64,000 nt of DNA, from the NCBI GenBank assembly GCA_916613615.1, contig OU744731.1, forward strand, positions 54,876,289-54,940,288, given 5' to 3'. Source of the DNA: Steromphala cineraria. Its lineage: Eukaryota > Mollusca > Gastropoda > Trochida > Trochidae. Shown piece after piece: positions 59,036-64,000 of this stretch (position 1 is the first letter of the stretch; every line of letters starts with the position of its first letter). The translations under genes were made by a program, and so were the position numbers. The notes below the pieces were generated by a model. That model was not told where the DNA came from. It was given only the letters and a program-made list of their open reading frames with translations, and searched no databases.

Positions 59036-59240
59036 TAGGAGGGGAGTTGCAGGAGAGGGGCTGGAGGATAGGAGGGGAAAGGAGGGATAGAAGAGAGGTT
59101 TGCAATGGAAGGACAGGAGAGGAAAGGGGAGGAGGGGAAGGGGGGGTAGAAGAGAGGTTTGCAATGGAAGGACAGGAGAGGAAAGGGGAGGAGGGGAAGG
59201 GAGGATAGAAGGGGTGGGGGTAGAAGAGAGGTTTGCTATA
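59036..59240 (+). repeat. Polypurine minisatellite, about 59 bp unit
   Basis: TAGAAGAGAGGTTTGC marks units at 59088, 59147 and 59221. Between them is GGAGAGGAAAGGGGAGGAGG-type polypurine. The strand is almost all A and G for 200 bases. Confidence 0.92.
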
Positions 59241-61317
59241 GAAATAATCTGGAGGTCAACTCAGTAATATGTTTATTGAAGTATTTTAATATTAATTGCA
59301 TGGAAACAACAGTTAGTGTTGAGAGTGAACAAATTTAATCATTTTAAATGCTTTTGAAAAGGATTTGTTTGAATTGAATGATCATTATAATTATCTAGAT
59401 AATCATCGTTCAGATCGTAATCAGATCCCTCACTGGCTATGTTATTTGGCCTTTTATGAAGTGTCAGGAATTATGTAACCCACTGATATCATTAGATGTT
59501 TTATTTAAAAGGATTTATTAAAACACTCATGGTTCAGGCTGTTCGCAGATAAAGATGATTCATACAGTTTTTTGTAACTGTATTTATAGTGTTGATAAAT
59601 ATTACAACAAGTGCATCAATACAAATATAAATACATTCATTTGATTGACCAGGAAATGTATTCTTTTCAATGAATTTTATGAAATCTAATTGAAAATTCA
59701 ATATAAATGACATATTGACCATCTTGGATTCTTGATAATAAAATGAATGCGTCTTTGTCAGGAATCACTATATAAAAAAATACTCACTTTTCAGAATGAT
59801 ATCTTAATTGATTTAGTAGGAGAAGTACTTGGCCTGAAATCTAATTGAAAAATAATGACTTCTATGTTGACATGTTGTTCCCAGAGCCCCTTCAGCATGA
59901 TACAATTATCATTTAGTTTTACAGGTTTTCATAAAACATATGGTATTGGAACTGGAACTTGATACAAATTACCTCTTTCTACAATAACTTATGTAGATTA
60001 CTGTACATAAAAGCAGATTCTTGACTTATTAATATTAACTCATCTTGCAGATTGTTGTACACAAAAGCTGATTCTTGACTTGTTTAAATTGTTATTTGTA
60101 AAAAGTATTATTATTAATAGAATACAAGTATACTTTTCATAAAGTCAATTTATATACTTTCCATAAAGTCCATTGCTTAGACATGATAATTGCCATACAT
60201 CATTATGTTGTATTTATCAATTACCCATAAGTAAAGATAACTAAGCAACATACAAGCAGGCAGGGCTGCTAGCCCCAGATCCTTAAGGAGAGTGTAGCAA
60301 TTTGGGGATTTGGCTTTGTGTATTTGGAGAAGAATAGTGTGCTGAGCATGTAAACCTGAACTCTGGCTAAGCCCTTATGTGTGGTATTTAAAAACTTGAC
60401 GGGAGAGAACATGCATTGTTGTGAAAAATATATATAATTTCACAAAACATAGTTAGCTTATGTCCTAAATTGATTTTGTGTCAAGAAGAACTTCTGTTAG
60501 ATATAGAAATGGTATAAATATGAGTAAACACAGGAAATGGAACCTGATACAAAATAACTCTTTCCACATCAACTTATCATGAAGATTGCTAAACACAAAA
60601 CTTATTGATGACAACTTTTGTGTAAGTTGTTATTCTTAGAAAGAACATATCACTGTCATGAGATTACAAGTCTAATTTCCATAACTCTTATTGTATACAC
60701 ATGGCCATATAGCATATTGCTCTGCAATATCAATTGGGTCAGATTATGCAACAGACTAGCAGCTTTGTGATTATATCCCAAAACACCTACAACCCATTAC
60801 CCCTACAGCCCAGTTCCCCTACAGGTTGCTAAAACAACACAGTGAGTTACCCTTCTGGCATAATAGACTCGCCCTAACCAGTGATTAACTGTATGGAGTA
60901 GATTTGTTTGTGCGAGTGGTTGAGCAGAAGGGATTACAGGAATTAAAGTTAGAGATGGATTATGAATTAAAGATAGAAAAGGTGAGAAGGAAAGATTTTT
61001 CAAACACAGAAACAACACTTTAGTTTAGTTTAGTTTATTTAGAAAAAAACTGAGATAAGTTGATTTACATTTGAAATGGCTAGCCAAGTATATAGGTACA
61101 TGTTACAAACAAACATGACACATAGGAAAAACACAAAAAGATGGAGAAAATGTTGGAAAATGTTGAACAAAGACTCCTTGAAGATATTAGGTCCGCAAGA
61201 AAAACACAATCATAACCACAAAACATAGATGAGAGAACAAAGCATTTGACATGCTCTGAAAAAGATGCTTGATACAAAAAGTTAAGAAAAAGGACATACA
61301 TGTACAAGGGGAAATGT
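59241..61317. other. No gene seen; duplicated blocks
   Basis: 60340-60420 (CTGAACTCTGGCTAAGCCCT) repeats at 63412 on. 60770-60830 is the reverse complement of text near 63300-63340. 59985-60080 is an internal tandem pair. No coding signal. Confidence 0.5.
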
Positions 61318-61665
61318 TAAACTTGATAAACGACTTTATATCAGACAAAACTTTTTGTCTTAAAACAGATGATCAAATATCAGACAAGTATAATTAAGAA
61401 AATGGAACCCCACAAGGAAGTATCATATAACCAACCTTGTTCAATATTATGATAGATGATCTATTTCACAAACTACCCAAACAAGTGAACACCTCACAAC
61501 TCGCTGACGACGGGGCCCATTTGGTCGGTCACAAACATCAACATGTAGCTGCAGAAATATTACAAAAAGCCTTAATCAAAGTAAACAAATGGACCCGAAT
61601 GATCCACAAGCAAAACTGTAACAAATCTCTTCGGCCAAAATGTAAATATGTAAAAAAAAAAAAAT
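61318..61665 (+). pseudogene. LINE reverse transcriptase fragment (Jockey/I-like)
   Basis: The plus strand reads ENGTPQGSII, a stop, PTLFNIMIDDLF, then SQLADDGAHLVG and LQKALIKVNKW. These are the PQGSxxSPxLF and ADD boxes of Jockey/I-group RTs. Two in-frame stops occur upstream (61393 and about 61428). Text after 61620 diverges. It is an isolated palm-domain fragment. Confidence 0.82.
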
Positions 61666-61670
61666 TTAAT

Positions 61671-61719
61671 GTGAAAGAATGAAGATATATAAATGTAAGT
61701 ATGTATATATGTGAAAGAA
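61671..61719 (+). repeat. 40 bp minisatellite, left part
   Basis: Unit GTGAAAGAATGAAGATATTT plus AAATGTAAGTATGTATATAT. One unit (61671-61710) and the first nine bases of the next precede the inserted element. Confidence 0.88.
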
Positions 61720-61814
61720 CTAGATTAGCGTTTGCGGGATACCGCAAAAGCAGAGCAGCCCCGGAACTTTGGGTTTCGCCTTACCCTGTTCCGCCTTTTA
61801 CAGGCCTCACCAAA

Positions 61815-62880
61815 TTGGGAATTTTCTCGTGACCTTGACCTTTGACACTCAAGGTCACACAATCAATCAACACATTTCATTGAGTATAACATTATTGTAA
61901 TGAAATAAAGTGTTAAAAATACAATTAATCCATTTTCTCCGTATATGTTGACCTTGCTGTGACCTTGACCTTGAACAGTTAGTACCCAAAACTTTTTGAA
62001 AATGTTGAACTTCTCAAGAGATAATATATACAAAATCTAAACTTCATAGCACAAAAACTTTTCAAGTTATTGTGTTTAGAAGGAATTGCAATAACTCATA
62101 TCTCATGACCTTGACCTTTGACCTTCAAGGTCACACAATAATTGAACACTTTTTATTGAGTATAACAATCATGTATTGATTAAAAATGATCATAGTTAAA
62201 ATTAAGCATTTTCGCTAAACCATGCTTAAGTCATGACCTTGCTGTGACCTTGACCTTTGACAGATTGTAGCCGAAACCTTTTCAAATTTTTTTACTTTTC
62301 CAAGGATGATATATACCAAGTTAGAGCTTCATAGCACAAAAAATTTTCAAGTTACCGTGTTTACAAAGAATTTTGTGGTGATTTTATAACTCGTGACCTT
62401 GACCTTTGAACTTGAAAGTGAACATGTCATAATGATTCCCTGGAAGTATTAACATTTAGACATGTTCATGAGTTCTGAAAAGCTAAATGGGATAAAGTTA
62501 TACCCCAATTTAGTGCATTTTGTAATAACTCATATCTCATGACCTTGACCTTTGACCTTCAAGGTCACACAATCATTGAACACTTTTTTTTTAGTATAAC
62601 AATCATGTATTGATTAAAAGTGTTCATAGTTAAAATAAAGCATTTTCGCTAAAACATGCTTACGTCATGACCTTGCTGTGACCTTGACCTTTGACGGATT
62701 GTAGCCAAAACCTTTTCAAATTTTTTTACTTTTCCAAGGATGATATATACCAAGTTAGAGCTTCATAGCACAAAAACTTTTCAAGTTATCGCGTTTACAA
62801 GGAATTCTTAGTGTGAATACATAGCTCGTGACCTTGACCTTTGACCTTGAAAGTGAACATGTCAAAATCGTTCCCCCGAG
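61815..62880 (+). repeat. Tandem repeat with TGACCT arrays
   Basis: Three long units begin near 61822, 62100 and 62535. The last two are nearly identical (CAAGGTCACACAAT, AACAATCATGTATTGATTAA, TTTTTTTACTTTTCCAAGGA). Eight clusters of TGACCTTGACCTTTGACC-like text occur. On the other strand this reads AGGTCAAAGGTCA, a DR1 nuclear-receptor motif, next to TCAAGGTCA half-sites. Confidence 0.9.
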
Positions 62881-62952
62881 GTATGAGGAGTAAGGTATGA
62901 ATAAGAGTTCTGGAAAGCTTAGGGGAAAAAAATTATAGCTAGTAGTACGAGT

Positions 62953-62953
<1 letters not shown>

Positions 62954-62985
<32 letters not shown>
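62954..62985 (+). repeat. (CGG)n microsatellite
   Basis: About ten uninterrupted CGG units inside the Helitron-like element. Confidence 0.95.
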
Positions 62986-62986
<1 letters not shown>

Positions 62987-63008
62987 TGGAAACTTCACAA
63001 AAACTGAT

Positions 63009-63036
63009 AGCAGCCCCGTCCTTAGACGGGGCTGCT
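63009..63036 (+). other. 3' stem-loop of the Helitron-like element
   Basis: AGCAGCCCCGTC and its perfect complement around CTTA, two bases before the insertion boundary. Confidence 0.85.
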
Positions 63037-63038
63037 AA

Positions 63039-63120
63039 TGAAGATATTTAAATGTAAGTATGTATATATGTGAAAGAATGAAGATATTTAAATGTAAGTA
63101 TGTATATATAGCAATATAAT
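63039..63120 (+). repeat. 40 bp minisatellite, right part
   Basis: Begins TGAAGATATTTAAATG, completing the unit interrupted at 61719. One more unit and a partial follow. Confidence 0.88.
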
Positions 63121-63739
63121 ATAAAATGAATGTATGTGATGAAATGTGAAAGACTGAAGATATTTAATGATAATGATATGATAAAATATATGTCTCTCTA
63201 AAAATCAGACTGCCAACTGTCTCTTTCTGGGCCAGTCCATTATTGTCAGAGGTATCTGGCTTGAGATTAGCAGTGCAATGGACCATAACTTTGTTGTTAT
63301 AAGCTGTAGGGGAAATGGGTTGTAGGGGTTTTGGGGTACTACCGACACTGTGATGCTTGCAGCCTGTATCAGGATGTGTATTAGAATAAACACTGTGGAC
63401 TCTAGAGGCATATCTGAACTCTGGTTGACCCCTTATGTGTGGTATTTAAAGGAATATAAGGGAGATACCATTGTTTAAAATTTAACATGATGTTTAATGT
63501 GATTGGGTTTTTGCAGCTAGTTGCCATGAAGATTTTAAGCAAATTAATTAATTATGTTTGTCTTATATATCTTAATTTTTTTTTAAAAACACTTAAAAAT
63601 ATAGAGCAACTTGCATGACAATCTTAAATATTCCGTATTCAAGATAATATTATGATTAGTAAGTTCAAATTAGAGAATTTATTTGATGCAAGTGATCACT
63701 TGATGAAAGCTTAAAATTTAATAATAATGATGTGTCATT
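63121..63739. other. No gene seen
   Basis: 63285-63345 is the reverse complement of 60770-60830, and 63412-63470 repeats 60350-60410. No coding signal. Confidence 0.45.
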
Positions 63740-64000
63740 GCAGCTGAAAGGTCAATATGGCTGCTTTTGCGGCCATCTTGGATTCTAAAAATTGAAACGT
63801 CTACCTTTCTGTGCGGAATCACTATAGGTATAACATACTACAATTTAGAAAGTATATCTAGATTGGTTTAGGAGAAGTAGTCTTTTTCATGAAATCTAAT
63901 TGAAAATTCAATATGGCTCCCATGGCAGCCATCTTGGATTCTCAAAACTGGAACATCTACCTTTCTGTGAGGAATCACCTTGGGTATAACATACTACAAT
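63740..64000 (+). repeat. Tandem repeat of about 159 bp, running off the window
   Basis: Two units begin CAATATGGCT (63753, 63912) and share GCCATCTTGGATTCT, ACATCTACCTTTCTGTG and GGTATAACATACTACAAT. Diverged relatives lie at 59690-59870 and 58080-58260. Confidence 0.9.

Larger units (their letters stand above)
61720..63038 (+). mobile_element. Helitron-like non-autonomous element
   Basis: A 1.3 kb insertion splits a 40 bp minisatellite unit exactly between GTGAAAGAA and TGAAGAT. The 3' end is CTAA next to a target T, with A before the 5' end. It has a 12 bp perfect stem-loop ending at 63036. These match Helitron rules (3' CTRR, hairpin, A^T target). A 5' subterminal AGCAGCCCCG complements the 3' stem, and a 7 bp hairpin (TTTGCGG-GATA-CCGCAAA) lies at the 5' end. 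An internal tandem repeat and a CGG run fill the body, as in Helentron/HINE or pearl-type elements. The 5' tip is CTAG rather than TC, which is unusual. No coding capacity. Confidence 0.62.

Noticed and set aside
63009..63036. Intrinsic transcription terminator
   Set aside because: A GC-rich stem-loop in a eukaryotic genome with no T-run after it. The Helitron-like 3' end explains it better.

Overview
The window is AT-rich, intron-like or intergenic DNA from an animal. It is most likely a marine mollusc or another lophotrochozoan. The grounds are tRNA-headed SINEs with a V-SINE-like core, a DIRS tyrosine-recombinase retrotransposon, several non-LTR LINE remnants, and large blocks of mollusc-style tandem repeats and short TTAA- or TA-flanked elements. 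The lineage is inference; no marker gene is present. I found no confidently identifiable host gene. Nearly everything that can be recognised is mobile or repetitive DNA.

Layout. 1-12.2 kb: a roughly 1.2 kb segment present twice (1-1215 and 5020-6200), plus several decayed copies of a shared coding-like unit. The least damaged of these lies at 11717-12140 on the minus strand. Short elements, a SINE and a LINE tail are interspersed. 13-19 kb: a 350 bp Mutator-like element with a perfect 9 bp target duplication, a tRNA-derived SINE and two long foldbacks. 19.4-21.7 kb: a complete pogo/Tigger-type DNA transposon bounded by TA and inverted ends. Its transposase is broken, and it carries an extra 138-residue ORF that I do not recognise. 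24.4-34.5 kb: a CR1/L2-like reverse transcriptase fragment, more TTAA elements, a 25 bp minisatellite and a repeated 0.6-0.8 kb sequence. 34.7-36.7 kb: a 5'-truncated L1/Tx1-like LINE. 36.7-42.6 kb: a GC-rich DIRS element with inverted termini, an internal complementary region, a Gag-like ORF and a combined RT-RNase H-tyrosine recombinase ORF. 43-48.5 kb: a perfect 38 bp hairpin, a second Mutator-like element nested inside another inverted-repeat element, an intact Tc1 transposon (DD34E, 340 residues), a LINE tail and a V-type SINE. 49-58 kb: LINE ends, further copies of the TTAA elements and a degenerate tandem array. 58-64 kb: G-rich and polypurine minisatellites, a Jockey/I-like RT fragment, and a Helitron-like element inserted cleanly into a 40 bp minisatellite. 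That element carries repeated nuclear-receptor-type motifs.

Autonomy. The Tc1 element encodes an apparently complete transposase, and the DIRS element retains RT and recombinase catalytic motifs. The pogo element and all LINEs look dead in this window. The short elements depend on transposases encoded elsewhere. The most interesting items are the DIRS element with its fused frame and internal deletion, the pogo element with an accessory ORF, the Helitron-like insertion with a readable empty site, the TTAA-flanked families, and the decayed multicopy coding-like unit in the first 12 kb.
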